Made by a program: the position numbers and the translations under genes
The notes under the pieces: generated by a model
Database searches by the model: none
Told to the model about the DNA's origin: nothing
What the model saw: the letters and a program-made list of their open reading frames with translations, nothing else
NCBI GenBank assembly: GCA_030789695.1
Contig: CM061142.1
Location: forward strand, 278,063,043-278,127,042
Reading direction: 5' to 3'
DNA length: 64,000 bases
Origin: Scilla litardierei
Taxonomy: Eukaryota > Streptophyta > Magnoliopsida > Asparagales > Asparagaceae
Part shown: positions 23,218-33,790 of the stretch, piece by piece
Layout: every line of letters begins with the position of its first letter
Numbering within the stretch: the stretch's first letter is position 1

Positions 23218-26200
23218 TGTCACGTCCCGCTTCCCATTCTACCGGGAGCTAGGACGCGAGCGGGTCTGCGATGTGCTTAAAACAAGGAGGAATACTATTT
23301 TCTTTTCTTTTTGAAATCTTTTTCTTTTCTTCCTCCTTGGCTTAAACACACTAAGCATCTGTGTAGAAATTGCAGATCCTTGCATGCAAATTTAAGAAGC
23401 AGTCCAAACAACATTATTATATATCCAGCGTACAATAATTAAGAAACATCTTGGGCCTAGTATGGCCAATACAAACAAGGAACACAAATTACATTATTTT
23501 AAATATAAAGAAACAGGCACGAAGGGGATCTTCTAATCTTCAGTGGGTAGGTACTCCTCGTGCTCGTCAAGCACTGACTCGACTCATGCGGTAGTGTCTT
23601 CAAAGAACTAACTATCGATACCTGACGGACATTTCGTAAAACAACAAAATGAAATGTCCGTCAGCGAGATTTACTCGGCAAGATAATCTCAAAACCTAAA
23701 CGTTAATACATTTAAAATTTGGTCAAGCTGAAAGGACACGTAATAAGTTTATTTTAACAGAGTTAAAGACAAGCAATAAGTTTAACTTAAAAGGGTTAAA
23801 AACAAGTGATAAATTTAACTTAAAAGATTTAAAGACAAGCAATAAGTTTAACTTAAAAGAGTTAAAGCAGTTAAAGCAGTTAAACATTTGCAACCTGCAG
23901 CAATTTAATCATTTGATAGCCATTTGCAATACTATTTGCAACCTGTAACAATTTCATTATTCAATAACAATTTTCTTTACTATCAGTAACCTGTGACAAT
24001 TTAGCATTTAATGACAAAACTGTAGCAACCAGCAGAAAAAGAGGTTAGAACAATAATCAATAACCAGTCTATTCTGATGATAATTCCATGTCCAAGAGTA
24101 CTAGAGATAACCAACATGCACCCTGCGACGGGAGCAACTCCAAGGCAGTACCCACCGTCCCGATATGGCAACGGTCAAGGATCTAACCCCCGTAATATGT
24201 TGGAGGTAATTTAGTATGGGCGTATCCAGCCACTCTGTAACACTTATGATCATAGACTACCCCAATCCCAGGTCAAGTCAAGTGTCGGGTCAAAAGGACG
24301 TGTACTATCTATTTATTGTTGAAATTCCATCTTCCATTCATTATTGTTGAAATTCCATCTTCCATTCTATATATTAAAGTTCCATCTTCCATTCATTAAA
24401 ATTCCATCTTCCATTCTTTATTGTTGAAATTCCATCTTCCATTCTATATATTAAAGTTCCATCTTCCTTTCATTAAAATTCGATCTTCCATTCTTTATTG
24501 TTAAAGTTCCATCTTCCATTCAGTCAATTCAGTCTCGATGTTTCAATAGTCCATACAATAGTTTATGACTTCACGACTCGATTTAGCAATTAAACAAAAA
24601 CGTAAAAATCGCTTAAAGAGATAAGAGATTGAGCAAGAAATACTTTTAACTAGGCAAATGGGTTTAAATTAGCTTAAAATATTTTCTAAGGCTAGTACTA
24701 TTTTTCAAGATTATTAAATAGTTTTAAAGCAATTTTAAAGTGCCAAAAACAATTTTTAAATTGAGAAATCATTTTTGAAACATATGATCGAAGAATTGTT
24801 TAGAGCAAACCGTACGTCAGAATTCTTTAAACAAGATGTCAAAAATGATCGTATTTACTAGTACTTCAACATATATTTTTATCGTACGTCAGTGTACGTG
24901 AAAATCACAAGCTTATTTAAGTTTTACCTTTGAAAATTCACTGTGAGAAATATACTTGCCTTTCAGTGATGAAACCAGCGCGAATGAGTCTGTTTCGTCG
25001 TTTCTGATTTTCTGGGACTGGTCTCGTATTTTTCTGAGGCCTGTAGGATTTAATATTAATTTATCACTATCAGAGTATCCTTTTAGTTTTTCTTTACGTA
25101 TTCAAAGACGTATTTAAAAACATATTTGTATTTAAAAACCCACGTATTTGTCGTTCTCACCGACGACAGTGAGAGAGAGTGGGTGAGAGTGACACGGTGC
25201 TCGGGGGCGGAGCTTGGCGACGCTCCGGGTTAGTGCGGCATCGGGAAGCGGGCGGCGACATGCGGCGGCATGCGACGAGGCCGTGGGAGGTGGACGGAGG
25301 CGGATGGCTCATGGTGGATGGGAGGAAGGTGGAGTGCAGGCTCGTCAGAGCTGTTGAGGGAGGCGGGTTCGCTATCGAGCGAAGCGGCGTCGGGGTTCGG
25401 GGGTCGCTGCGGAGGCGGGTGGTGCTGCTCTTGGAGGCTCCAGGGGCGGCGATGCAGCCTTTAGGCGGATGGAGACAGGGGATTTGGGGCGGTGGCGGTG
25501 AGCTCTTGGAAGTAGCAGTGGCAGGGGTGGTTGTTGGGTGGTTGCACGGTGAGCGGGCGGTGCAACGGTCGTCGTTCCAACGGGGAAGCCGGAGAACGGA
25601 GGGTGGTGAGTTCTTGCGGGGCAATGGTACATCGGAGGTCGACGAGGGAGAGAGGGGTCGAACGTCGGGGGTCGCCGGAGAGCGGGGGTTGCCGTGAGGG
25701 ATGATCGGAGTCGACAAGAGGGGGTCGAGCGCAGGTCGTGGGTTCGGGCCTGAGGGCTTCGACGTGAAGGAGCGGGATAGTTGGGTGTTTGCGTGGGTTC
25801 GGGCTAAAGCTTGCCCTATGTATTTTTGAAGAGGAGATAGATTAAGTGAAGGGGAGAAGGATTAGTAGAGGGGTTTATATATATAATAACAATTAGTTAA
25901 ATAATAACCCCATAAATACTTTGTCAATGAAATAAATTTAAAGGTTAGCTTTTTTTGACAAAGAGTATGAAGTTTAGGGCTAAAGCTTACCACATGGACT
26001 GCTCAGATGGGGTTTTAAATTCATCTGCCAACAGATGTGGGTGATTAGCAATAGTAATTAGGGTAACGTAAAAGTGATTAGTCAATGTAATTAGTGAAAT
26101 TACAATTTTGCTCCTGAAGTTAAACGACTCCGAAAAATTACGAAAACGTAGCCACAGATTCGTATCGTCATGAGGATCATGACTGCGCGATCCATTTCAC

Positions 26201-26613
26201 AGTTTGAGATACCGAGATACGAGGTTTGGGCCAAAATGTTTAGGATGCGGGTTTGTGGGTTCTTTATTGATTTGACTTCAGATAATTATGAAATTAATAT
26301 GGGGAGCACTAAATTATCTTAGAAGCTTATGGTAGAAGTTTGAAATCATTTTAATAATGTTTATATAGAAAAATAATTATTACGGTTGTATCGTTAATAA
26401 TAAAGTTTAAATAATTATAAAAATTATTTAGAGGTTTAGGATGGTACTCGAAAACCCTAAAATAGGCTATAACTATATTGGTTCTACAAAATATTTTTTT
26501 ATAAATGATTTAGAAACCATTTTGATATTAAAACTCCTGATCAACCACTACAAAATACTTTTGATTAAAGAAAATACGTAGACAATGAGTACTGATGAGT
26601 ACGGGTCATCACA
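23218..26613 (-). mobile_element. 5' LTR of the LARD-like element (3396 bp)
   Basis: Copy of 17545-20948 with scattered substitutions and small indels. For example, the left copy has a longer oligo-T run near 17622, and the right copy lacks a short block near 24910. It carries the same CCATCTTCC array (24315-24523), minus-strand TATA (25874-25883) and GC-rich leader (25150-25800). The 186-codon minus-strand frame at 25157-25717 lies in that leader. It is Pro/Ser-rich and not maintained at the same length in the other LTR, so I do not call it a gene. Confidence 0.85.
24315..24523. repeat. CCATCTTCC tandem array, right LTR
   Basis: Same array as at 18626-18835, with the same linker order and one changed word (TTCGATCTTCC). 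The array therefore predates insertion. Confidence 0.85.
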
Positions 26614-27018
26614 TTAGGCATTTAAATAAGTTTAAATCATAGCATGTCGATCAAAAATTATCTAATTATTTTCTGAAAGCTTTTAATGGCTATCCTATAA
26701 GTTTTTCTTGAATTATCACATAATCAACAAGAACTTATATTACCATTAAAATTATCAACTAAACAATTTAGCTAAGCATGCAACTTAAAATTATCTCATA
26801 AATCTAAGTTACATCAAAATTATCATATAATGTTAAAGATCTATTTATTAAAATTATCACATGATTTTAAAATTAGATCTAATTTCAAAAAATAATTTCT
26901 CGAAATTCAACAAATGAAAACGCAAATTTAATAGTTTAATTAAAACCTTCATTTGATGGAGAAACATGATGTATCATATACACTTTATAATTGCAATAAC
27001 TATAAATAAAGTAGACAA
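26614..27018 (-). mobile_element. 5' internal stub of a minus-strand copia-like element
   Basis: AT-rich non-coding DNA between the TTAGG target site of the LARD-like insertion and the PBS at 27019-27031. Its continuation on the other side of the insertion is the AT-rich stretch left of 17540. No gag or pol motif is seen in either part. Confidence 0.45.
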
Positions 27019-27031
27019 GGCTCTGATACCA
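27019..27031 (-). other. Initiator-Met tRNA primer-binding site
   Basis: The plus strand GGCTCTGATACCA is the reverse complement of TGGTATCAGAGCC, the standard initiator-Met PBS. One base separates it from the LTR that starts at 27033. Confidence 0.8.
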
Positions 27032-27032
27032 C

Positions 27033-27960
27033 TGTAGGGTTTTTTGGGTCCTTATGGCTATAAATTCGACGTCCGGCCTTAATCGAGGGGACGACGGGAT
27101 CAAATAAGCAGTGAAAAAACAGACTTAAAACAATTTTAAATCAAGACCTAAAGAAATTAACCCTAGCCAAAATCTCAACTATCCCGGAGTTGGGTCCGAC
27201 TAACCCCTAAAGATAGATCTATCTAACAGTTGCAATTATAAACGCATGTTAATAAACTACATACATTTCACTTCACTTCCGCAGAATACGAAGCATCGTT
27301 TTCAGCAATGTGTCTTTATCTTCGAAGTGATGCCATGCGCCACTTCTCCCGAGCCAAACTGTGTCCCGAGCCGAACAACATCCCAAATGCGTCGCGTCTC
27401 GAGGCGAGCAACACCCTGTCGCTGAGCCAACCACATGCCGAAGAAAGTTTCACCTTGAGTGGATCCTCCGTCAATACTTCGGATCCGATTTGAACTCATT
27501 CGTAGCTTTGCTAGAGCCTGATCATGAGCAAGGAAGAATTATGGAGAAGAGGGAATAATTTATTCAAGCTTAGATCCGGGCTTGCTCACGTTTAATGGAG
27601 CTACTCAGATCTGGAGCTTGGTACGAGTTTCATGGAGGGGAGTAGGCCCATATTTATATAGGCGGCTGACCCCTCCTCCCTTCTCAATTTCCGATGTGGG
27701 ACTAAATTTTTGGAGAAGAAAAATCAAATTAGTTTGCCTTACACGAAGGCCAAACTTTGACGAATTTTCTCTCCCTCACCGTTGAGCTCCAAGAACAATG
27801 TCACACATCGTTATGAAGAGGGTTGAACTGTGAACGCGTAGGAAAAATGGAGACGTATTCCGACTTCATTTGACCCCTCAAACAAGGCACCAAAGTCAGC
27901 CAAAAATCAGCGTTTTCGCAAAATGCAGCTGCTAGCAATTCAGGGCATGTAACCCTAACA
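27033..27960 (-). mobile_element. 5' LTR of a minus-strand copia-like element
   Basis: The left edge is fixed by the PBS. On the plus strand the repeat reads TGTAGGGTT...AACCCTAACA, a near-perfect terminal inverted repeat, and TATATAAATA (minus strand, 27651-27660) sits where a U3/R boundary is expected. A GATGTGGGACT word near 27695 is common in such LTRs. The right edge is less certain. A second possible minus-strand LTR start, TGTTGATGGATATATACC, ends at 28440, so the LTR might instead be 1408 bp, or 27961-28440 may belong to another LTR. No 3' LTR of this element is visible in the window. Confidence 0.5.
27651..27660 (-). promoter_or_regulatory. TATA box of the copia-like LTR
   Basis: The minus strand reads TATATAAATA in the context GCCTATATAAATATGG. 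Confidence 0.5.
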
Positions 27961-28577
27961 GTGGGGCCCCTTGAGGGCCCCACGCGCCCAGCCTGGCACG
28001 TGCTCAGGATGCGCCCCACGGGCACGTGCTCAGCATGTGCCAATGCGTGCGTGCGGGCCCAGCTCGCCCAAATCAGGCGGGCCCAGCTCGCTGCCAGCGG
28101 GCACGGGTGCCCCGCGCCCGCCCGATTAGGGGTGTGCAGGCGCCCGTTGGCCCTAGCGGGTCGGTCGCCCGACCCGCAATGCCAAAATTGGGCTACAATC
28201 ACCTTTTGGCTCTATTTTCCTCTTACAGAGTCCGTTTTGGATGCCGTTTGAGCCTGCGTTTAGACTGAAACATTCTCGTCATTCGGGTAATATTTTTTCT
28301 GTGTTTATTATATTAAATATATACGTAAACATTTTACGATACATTTAATTCCCTTTGCATCATATGCAAAATTTCCACATCTAATATTAAAATCCATTTG
28401 CACCAAATACAATTAAACTGAGGGTATATATCCATCAACACTCCTGTGCATGAAAGAAGACAAAACTCAAATAAAACAGTTAGTAGCAAAAGTTAGATGG
28501 CAAAAGAAGCAAAAATAAGAAAAATAAAACATAGTCTATTAAACACTATACTACATGCAAAGTCAAGGAGATTGCCT
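27961..28577. other. LTR or internal retroelement DNA, boundaries unclear
   Basis: The part from 27961 to about 28200 is GC-rich with GGGCCCAGCTCG and GGGCACGTGCTCAG repeats. From about 28260 to 28440 it is AT-rich. From 28441 it resembles the 5' untranslated part of an Athila-type element read on the minus strand, leading to the PBS at 28578-28594. No coding region is supported; the overlapping frames at 27801-28268 lie in GC-rich repeats. Confidence 0.4.
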
Positions 28578-28594
28578 CCCCGACAACGGCGCCA
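28578..28594 (-). other. Athila/Tat-type primer-binding site
   Basis: The minus strand reads TGGCGCCGTTGTCGGGG, the PBS class used by Athila and related gypsy elements. It lies 6 bp from the LTR end at 28601, the same spacing as in the element at 41882-41901. Confidence 0.8.
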
Positions 28595-29495
28595 AAAATT
28601 TGTTCGCTTCTCATATTTTGAGTTTTAATTATAGTTTCGCAAGCATACGTGTGTTGTAGTATGCAGGTGTCGAACACATGGACGCAGTGGTATGATCAGG
28701 AATCAGTGTAGGATCTTGTATAGCTACGTGGGATAACCTTGAAGATGAGATGAAATCGTGCTAGCGGAAATATCAATGGAAGAAATACTAGGGCTAATGT
28801 GTCACCACTATTGTAGATTATATGCTCGATGGATCTAACTTCTCAATCCAAGGAGTTAAGGTCATAGATGAGGGTTTTAATTTTAATCTTCATTCTCCCA
28901 CCGTTCAACCAAGAGAGAGAACTCGGAGACTAGGTTGGATCCTATCAAGGCTCTGATGTCTCGTCAGTAGCCCCAATTTAGGTAGTTCTGATAACTATGA
29001 CCTGATGTCTCGTCATACCCTATTATCTGATAGTCAATCCATTATTAGGGGCACAAACCGAAACCCTGATTTCTCAAAGGTGATTAAAGTTGTGTAGCTC
29101 ACTAATGAGATGGATGAATGTTCAATCACATCCAAACCAATGTCCTAACCATAACCCATTCAGATTGATATTTGAGGCAATCCATCCATGCAAATAGCCT
29201 ACAATTGGGATCTACATTGCCCTGGGCAAGAAAACTACTCACAACACATCAGATTAGTCATAAAAAACATTGTATAAGCATGCATCAAGAATTAATACGA
29301 AAATAGAATAAAAACAATGGCAATCAAGAGAAGATTAAGGAAACCAACATTTTAAATAAAGAGAGTTTAAGAGTCTTACAAAGCTTGGAGCAAAGATCCA
29401 AAAGAAAGCAAAGAAAACCCTAAATGAGTACCCAAAAATGCCAATACAAAATAAAACACTGAATAATCGATAATGGGTTCAGTTACAAAGCAGTC

Positions 29496-29503
29496 TATTT
29501 ATA
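29496..29503 (-). promoter_or_regulatory. TATA box of the Athila-type LTR at 28601-30206
   Basis: The plus strand reads TATTTATA and the minus strand TATAAATA, about 20 bp downstream of the palindrome array on the minus strand. Confidence 0.55.
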
Positions 29504-29523
29504 GAAGACATGAAAATAACGGG

Positions 29524-29980
29524 CGGACGATCGTGTCGTTAATCAGCACGGCCGTGCCTCCGCTAGAATAGATAGGTCAACAACTAAGATCCTCGATAAG
29601 TGACATGGTCGTGCCGCCTAAGCACGCAGCTTGCTGCTTCATTCAGCTCCAGCTTTTGCAAGATGATAGGCACGACTGTGCGGTCGATGTGCATGGCCGT
29701 GCCGCTGCTTTTGGTTCCAAGTAGCTTCACCTCGCACGGTCATGCAATTTTACCGCCTTGTTGTGTCTGTCAGCCAGGCCAAAAGGCTCTTCTATATTTT
29801 TGTGGACACGTCCATGTTGCATAGGTGCAAGGATGTGCTACCTTCTAGGGCCCAAGTTCTATCTCCAGCTGCTTTGGCACGGCTGTGCAGGGAAGCTACA
29901 CAGTCGTGCTACCTTTCTTCTTTAGCTTGTCTTTGGGCAAATACGATCGCACGGTCGTGTGTTTGCATGCACGGTTGTGC
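29524..29980. repeat. U3 palindrome array, GCACGGYCGTGC type
   Basis: About nine copies of a 12-bp palindrome related to GCACGGCCGTGC (perfect at 29546-29557), many with one CG changed to TG or CA (GCACGACTGTGC, GCACGGTCATGC, GCACGGTTGTGC). Equivalent arrays with different arms occur in the LTRs at 40013 and 63173. Confidence 0.8.
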
Positions 29981-30206
29981 TGCCTTGCAGACAGCCCATT
30001 TGGCCTCCTTTCTCTTTTACTCTTCCCGTCGCCATTGTGCATCGTTTAGCGTGCAAAATTCCTTAAAATGTAGAAGATGGCCTCAAGAAGTGAAATAGAT
30101 AAAAAATAAAGTACAAAACATGCAGAAATGATGCGAAATAAATGCGAAATGTGCAAGGATGAAGTGGTGAAAAAATGTACATAATATGACTTAATATGAC
30201 TGTACA

Positions 30207-30752
30207 TTATCGCTGACGGTCAGTAAAAACCAAGTAAAATTTGACTTTTATTGTTCGCACAGCTTGCTGTCAGTAATAGTTTCGTCATCAAAGCCCAATT
30301 TTCTTGTTGGAAATGGGAAAAGGCAACAAAACACCTAATCGCTGCCAACATGAGTATCTCATTGTGATGGAAATCAATCGTAGCTTGGTAGGTCACATGT
30401 TTGACATTCCAATGGTTAGGATATCGTCATAAAGTTTTCAAAACGTAAATTACGATTTGAAAAAAGATGTACAATAAACAAATAGCAGTGAGTTGTTCAA
30501 ACAAGGGTCTGTTTGGCAATTTGGAAGGTGAAATCGTATGAATGACTGTTTTAAAGAAAGTACATGAAGAAATCTACATCTTTAGTATAATTAAAAACAA
30601 GTTTATTTCTAAGGGGCTATTTGTTCTACGGAAACTACTTAGAGGTGGGTTAGCAAGCGGTGCCATATCAGTTTCTTTGGTACTTTATTTCTAAAGATTA
30701 TTTTCTTTTATTATGTTTGGTTAAATTAAAAATGCAGTTAGAAATGGATAAT
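30207..30752. other. Unclassified non-coding DNA flanking the copia element
   Basis: No gene or full element recognised. GGGTCTGTTTGG at 30505-30516 and GGGGCTATTTGTTC at about 30613 resemble ends of small non-autonomous DNA transposons, but I find no matching inverted end or target duplication. The Bianca-like element inserted at its right edge. Confidence 0.3.
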
Positions 30753-30899
30753 TGTTGTGAACGGCTATTTACTGGGTTGGTTGAGTTATTGGGCCATCCT
30801 AGTATTGGGCCCATATCTGTGTAAGCCCACTTTGTATTCTCCCTTTTGGCTATAAATAAAGACATGAGGGCTCCTCCCTCAATCAGTTGATTCATAACA
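30753..30899 (+). mobile_element. 5' LTR of the Bianca-like element (147 bp)
   Basis: Runs TGTTGTGAACGG...GATTCATAACA, with TATAAATA at 30851-30858 about 45 bp from the end. Confidence 0.9.
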
Positions 30900-31261
30900 C
30901 GTTATCAGCACGACTCTAAAAATTTTCTTTTCCACAAAATTTTCTCCGTTCGTTGCGAAGGCGAAGGCGAAGGCTAGACGGGAGATCCACGAGCGCGGTG
31001 CAAGGCTTCCTCCATCGAGCGTCGTCATCCGCGTAGGGCTTCGAGCAACCGTCGCTATATCCGGAGGACGGATATATATGTAAACACACTAAAAACGATA
31101 TTTTTATCATACGTATGATTGCTCTATCCCTAGATCTCAAAAGATCGTTATATGGATCAATTGTCGCTTTGAAAACGACGGATTTTCCATCCCAAAAACC
31201 AATTTTTTTAGGGTTCGTTGATTTTTTTTTCCCAAACCCTAAAAATTGGCTCTCCGGCGAC

Positions 31262-31570
31262 GTTGCCGCCGCCCCCCCCTCCCTCCATGTCGCGCCGTCC
31301 CCCCTATTTTCAGAGGGCGGGGGGAGGCAGCCGCCGCGCCCCCCCTGCAGAGGGGGGCGGCGGCCCCCGCTGTCACCGCGCCCCCTGCAGGCGGGGCGGC
31401 GGCCCCTGAGGCCTCCGCGCCCCCCTGCAAGGGGGGTGGCTGCCCCCGCCGTTCCCCCATTGCAGGGGGGGTGGCGGCCCCCGCGACCGCCGCTCCCCCC
31501 TGCAGGGGGGGCGGCGGCCCCCGCGGCCACGCCCCCGCCCTGCAGGGGGGCGGCGGCGCCGCCCCCCCTC
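31262..31570 (+). repeat. Six GC-rich palindromic units in the copia leader
   Basis: Six units, about 37-42 bp apart, each centred on a CCCCCTGCAGGGGGG-like palindrome (near 31340, 31385, 31423, 31458, 31498, 31537) and joined by GGCGGCCCCCG linkers. Every unit could fold into a G/C hairpin. All six frames are open here because of composition; I do not call proteins. Confidence 0.85.
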
Positions 31571-31602
31571 AAACCCTAACACAAAAAAAAGACAGAAAAC
31601 CT

Positions 31603-31795
31603 GTGGGCCTGAAGCCCACGGGCCCGCTGTGGGCTTCAGGCCCACAGGCCAATTTTTCATCAAAAAAACAGCCTGTGGGCCTGAAGCCCACAGGCCGGCT
31701 GTGGGCTTCAGGCCCACAGGCCGATTTTTCTTCAAAAAAGAAACTGTGGGCCTGAAGCCCGCAGCCGGTTGCGTGCTTCAGGCCCGCAGGCCGTT
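31603..31795 (+). repeat. Three long hairpins in the copia leader
   Basis: Three units about 70 bp apart. Each pairs a GGGCCTGAAGCCC arm with a GGGCTTCAGGCCC arm, so each arm is itself palindromic and the two arms are inverted copies. They are separated by A/T-rich TTTTTCWTCAAAAAA linkers. The third unit is the most diverged (GCGTGCTTCAGG). Confidence 0.85.
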
Positions 31796-32702
31796 TCTAA
31801 AAAAACAATTGGGGGGGCATAGGCTGAAAACAAGCCTGAAAAGGCAACTGTTTGGCCTAAAGATCAATCTAAAAAGGGGATTTAAGTGAAAAATATTCGT
31901 GAAAAATCACGGTAAATTACGGGACAAATATCGGGCAGGCAAGGACTTTTTGGGGAATTTTGGGGGGCTTTTGGGATGATGAGGGAACCGCTTTTCCTCA
32001 AACAAAGAAAATGTTGATTTGGACGCTTAATCAATTTAATTGATTAAACCCATTTACTTTACAACCTATGGATCGTAATTACTTTTACATGCTTTTCATC
32101 TCTGGCAAAATTATGTGGATATTATATGTGTGGTTGTGCATTTTATTTAAAACTTAATAATTAGGAAGATCCTGCGACCGCTCTGCCGTTAGTTACCTAA
32201 CCTAACGGTGTATGACGTTGCCCAGTGGTCCAATAATTATTAAGTGATTAAATATTGTTTTATCCTCATGCGAATAAACTGCATGTGATGTCTGTGAATG
32301 AAAATGTTGATGAGCACAATATTTCTACATGAATTGCTAAATGTGGTTTTTGGATCGGCCGTTTAGTCCCACAGTTTATTTCCCGCACTTATCTTTCATT
32401 TTTGAGAGAAATTGTAGTGAGGAATTTATGTAAATGTCAAAGAAAGAAGACCAACTTCCATGGAGACGGAGGCCACGCTTGAAGATGGAGATATTATATG
32501 GGACCCACTGGGTTTACAAAGTTGTATTTTCATTTTATTCAAGCTGCAAATTTGTATAATTTGGACTGTGGACTTTTGGACTCTTTCTTGTGGGACTGGC
32601 CGATCCACACGTTTAGCTTTTCATTAAATATTGCCTCCGCATGAAAATGTTTTTATTTCTGATTGATTATTAATTCATGCATGTTTGTGCTCTGCTAGAT
32701 AA
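31796..32702 (+). other. Rest of the 5' leader of the Bianca-like element
   Basis: No coding region is supported between the hairpins and the gag start. The sequence is first G-rich, then AT-rich. The gag ATG at 32703 follows TCTGCTAGATAA. Confidence 0.6.
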
Positions 32703-33664
32703 ATGGCTAAAATTGCAAGCGTTGACTTTGAAGTGCTGGATGCATCAGGTAGAAACTATCTAAGTTGGCAGCTAGATGTTAAGTTTCACCTGCGGGCCAA
32801 GTCCCTCATCACTGCTGTGACTGAAAAAGAAAATGTTAGCGATATAGAGAAGGCGCAAGCCATCATCTATATTCGCCGCCATGTGGACAAGACCTTAAAG
32901 GCTGAGTACCTTACGGACGAAGATCCACTTGAGCTATGGACCGCCCTTGAGGATAGGTATAAACATCAGAGAGATGTTATACTCCCAAGGGCGAGATACA
33001 AGTGGGAGAACCTGAGACTGCAGAACTTTAAGTCCATTGCTGAGTACAACTCAGCACTTTTTAGCATCACCTCACGCCTGAAGTTGTGTGGTGAAAAAGT
33101 CTCAGAAGATCGCATGCTGGAAAAGACGTATACGTCTTTCCATGAAAAGGACGCGATACTTATGCAGCAATACCGTGAACGTAAGTTCACCAAGTATTCA
33201 GAGCTGCTGTCATGTCTTCTCATGGCCGAGCAAAACAGAGAGCTTCTTCTCGCCACTCACAATATGCGCCCTCCCGGCACTGCCCCCTACCAGAAGCTCA
33301 TCATACCTCTTCCTTCAAAAAGAAGAGGGATAATAAAAGAAAAGAAAGACCACAGAAAGGAGGACAACAGAAAAGAGCACAGGGCCCACCACAGCAGCGC
33401 AAGAATGAAGGGAAGCGCAAGTTCACCTGGCGCAGGAATGATAACAAGAAAAATAATGCACCCCCACCCAAGAGGGACTGGGAAGACCAGTGCCACAGCT
33501 GTGGCATGACAGGCCACTGGTCCAGAGTGTGCAGGACCCTAGTGCATCTCCAGGAGCTTTATAAACAAAGCAAGAAAAAGAATGTTGAATCAAACCTGGT
33601 GGCTGCGAATAATGCAGTCAAGTTCACAGCCAAAGACTTCGAGTCAGATGATATGCTTGATTAG
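32703..33664 (+). pseudogene. gag: Copia gag, frameshifted
   Basis: Starts MAKIASVDFEVLDASGRNYL, then has NYLSWQLDVKFHLRAK and ALEDRYKHQRDVILPRARYKW, the capsid-like core of copia gag, in one frame to about residue 200. A frameshift near 33290-33320 moves the rest to the +2 frame: a basic tail (KKKRDNKRKERPQKGGQQKR), a CCHC zinc knuckle CHSCGMTGHWSRVC and an acidic end FESDDMLD. The knuckle keeps all four metal ligands (C-X2-C-X4-H-X4-C). Gag normally packages the element RNA and forms the particle. The stop at 33662-33664 and a 126-bp AT-rich gap before pol mean gag and pol are not one frame here. Confidence 0.85.
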
Positions 33665-33790
33665 CCTGTTTTCATTTATCTTAGCATTTTATTGTATGAA
33701 CAAACCATTTTATGAGATCTTTTATGTTATCTGAATTCTGTTGAATAAAATTTAGTTTTCTGAAATGCAAATGTTTACTCATCTTTTTAG

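Larger units (their letters stand above)
17545..26613 (-). mobile_element. LARD-like Tekay-type element, complete, minus strand
   Basis: Two direct repeats of about 3.4 kb (17545-20948 and 23218-26613) flank a 2269-bp interior. Exact TTAGG duplications lie outside (17540-17544 and 26614-26618). Read on the minus strand the LTR starts TGTGATGACC and ends GGGGCGTGACA. A PPT-like run lies beside the left repeat and a short gag start beside the right repeat, so transcription runs right to left. There is no protease, reverse transcriptase, RNase H or integrase. Very long LTRs with a non-coding core fit the LARD concept. The two LTRs differ at a few per cent of positions by eye, which I have not computed. 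Confidence 0.85.
28601..30206 (-). mobile_element. Athila-type 5' LTR, minus strand
   Basis: The left edge TGTTCGCTTC follows the PBS. The right edge is provisionally placed at ...GACTGTACA (30206) by its TG...CA form and is uncertain by tens of bases. On the minus strand there is a palindrome array in U3 (29524-29980) and a TATA box at 29496-29503. A long untranslated R/U5 then contains the phrase CTGATGTCTCGTCA twice (28960-29010). Open frames through the palindrome array (29600-30098) are not taken as genes. Confidence 0.6.

Noticed and set aside
25157..25717. 186-codon minus-strand and 172-codon plus-strand frames
   Set aside because: GC-rich leader of the LARD-like LTR. The other LTR copy keeps only shorter frames there, and the sequence is low-complexity.
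27361..28268. Frames of 65-133 codons on both strands as candidate host genes
   Set aside because: They fall in a copia-like LTR and GC-rich repeats (GGGCCCAGCTCG). No domain or exon pattern is seen.
29524..29980. CRISPR-like look of repeated palindromes (also 40318-40738 and 63429-63821)
   Set aside because: Units are 10-13 bp, vary in spacing and orientation, have no uniform spacers and lie in plant LTRs.
30916..31755. Overlapping frames of 154-218 codons in the copia leader
   Set aside because: All frames are open in the GC palindromes and encode Gly/Ala/Arg or Pro runs. They lie in an untranslated leader upstream of gag.
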